Assembly (NCBI RefSeq): GCF_014207445.1
Contig: NZ_JACHEM010000006.1
Location: 186,001-250,000, forward strand
Reading direction: 5' to 3'
Length of the DNA stretch: 64,000 nucleotides
Origin: Streptomyces candidus
GTDB taxonomy: Bacteria; Actinomycetota; Actinomycetes; Streptomycetales; Streptomycetaceae
The position numbers were made by a program, and so were the translations under genes. Below the pieces are notes generated by a model. The model saw only the letters and a list, made by a program, of their open reading frames with translations, was not told where the DNA came from and searched no databases. Every line of letters starts with the position of its first letter. Positions within the stretch are counted from its first letter, which is position 1. Positions 63,656-64,000 of the stretch are shown one piece after another.

Positions 63656-64000
63656 ATGAACCGCAGACCCCGCCGCCGCCCCACCACCGCCCCGCTCCCC
63701 CAGCGACAGGGCATCGACCCCGTCCACCTGAGGTTTCCGCCCTTCGCGCCCGGCTTCGCGGATACTCCGGGCGGCGCGGGCACCCCACCTGCACCGGGCA
63801 ACGCGGACGAAGCAGGCACCCCACGCGCTCCGGCCGCCCAGCGCGTCCCCGGCTCTCCGCCGGTCACCGCCCGCGCGTACCTCCTCAGCCGTCTCGGCGC
63901 CGTCGCGGGGCACGACACCGTCGACCGCATGCTCCGGTCCGGTGCGTTCGTCACCGCCGACGGCACCGCTCTCGCTCCGGATGCCCCGTACGTCCCCGGC
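63656..64000 (+). CDS. RluA-type pseudouridine synthase, N-terminus only
   Basis: 115 residues before the window ends. MNRRPRRRP...APLPQRQGIDPVHLRFPP and VDRMLRSGAFVTADGTALAPDAPYVPG match the N-terminus of Streptomyces rRNA/RNA pseudouridylate synthases, whose catalytic domain would lie beyond the edge. A ~40-residue Gly/Ala/Pro stretch (~33-70) appears to be an insertion relative to what I remember of the family. TACCCT (63640-63645) lies 10 bases before ATG 63656. Confidence 0.78.
   Translation, partial: MNRRPRRRPTTAPLPQRQGIDPVHLRFPPFAPGFADTPGGAGTPPAPGNADEAGTPRAPAAQRVPGSPPVTARAYLLSRLGAVAGHDTVDRMLRSGAFVTADGTALAPDAPYVPG

Overview
The window is high-GC actinobacterial chromosome, almost certainly from a Streptomyces. 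Third codon positions are strongly GC-biased, which creates long opposite-strand shadow frames. Many promoters sit 6-7 bases ahead of a leaderless ATG or GTG, isocitrate dehydrogenase is of the monomeric type, and the gene order (argH ... argR-argD-argB-argJ-argC ... icd ... pheST, rRNA methylase, rplT-rpmI-infC ... glnA4 cluster) is that of the conserved Streptomyces core. I see no phage, insertion sequence, CRISPR array, tRNA, rRNA or antibiotic cluster.

Layout. 1-9.5 kb: arginine biosynthesis, with argH cut by the window edge and the argCJBDR operon joined by 4-base overlaps. ARG-box-like palindromes lie over the argC and argH promoters. Between them are an NDH-2-like flavoprotein, a flavin/PLP-oxidase-fold protein and an L,D-transpeptidase. 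9.5-13.4 kb: a HEAT-repeat gene behind a MerR-type operator, a MerR-HEAT fusion regulator, and an alpha/beta-hydrolase divergent from a TetR regulator across a 7-7-7 palindrome. 13.4-28.8 kb: icd, a GNAT-carboxylesterase fusion, a deaminase, DUF1918, an EamA exporter divergent from a MocR regulator (start codons overlap), barstar, a GH10-like glycosidase, 3-hydroxybutyryl-CoA dehydrogenase, Nudix, a developmental-type HTH-TPR regulator and a SpoIIE-type phosphatase. 28.9-36.7 kb: translation block pheS-pheT, a PAS histidine kinase, a SpoU methylase and infC-rpmI-rplT with a structured leader and an ATC start for infC. 36.7-42.8 kb: DUF1844, SseB, a mycosin-like protease with a membrane partner, a PLP deaminase/aldolase and a DUF2510 protein.

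42.8-49.8 kb is a compact catabolic cluster: SDR, aldehyde dehydrogenase, GlnA4-like glutamine synthetase, FadR-type regulator, APC permease and gamma-glutamyl hydrolase. It fits the gamma-glutamylation route for ethanolamine (or a related amine). Two related palindromic elements are candidate binding sites for the regulator.

49.9-64 kb: a DUF2867 SDR, a LEA-like protein, a LysR/TDT-transporter pair, a cytosolic metal-receptor-like protein with an XRE-cupin regulator, a 5'-3' exonuclease, an iron-box-controlled siderophore-interacting protein, and the sigK-rskA-photolyase-molybdopterin oxidoreductase-fasciclin lipoprotein module. Two near-identical promoter motifs, ahead of sigK and ahead of the oxidoreductase, look like an autoregulated SigK regulon. 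A truncated pseudouridine synthase closes the window.

The strongest leads for novelty are the SigK module with its embedded photolyase, the GNAT-esterase fusion, the overlapping start codons at 20340, and a two-copy GC-rich intergenic repeat.
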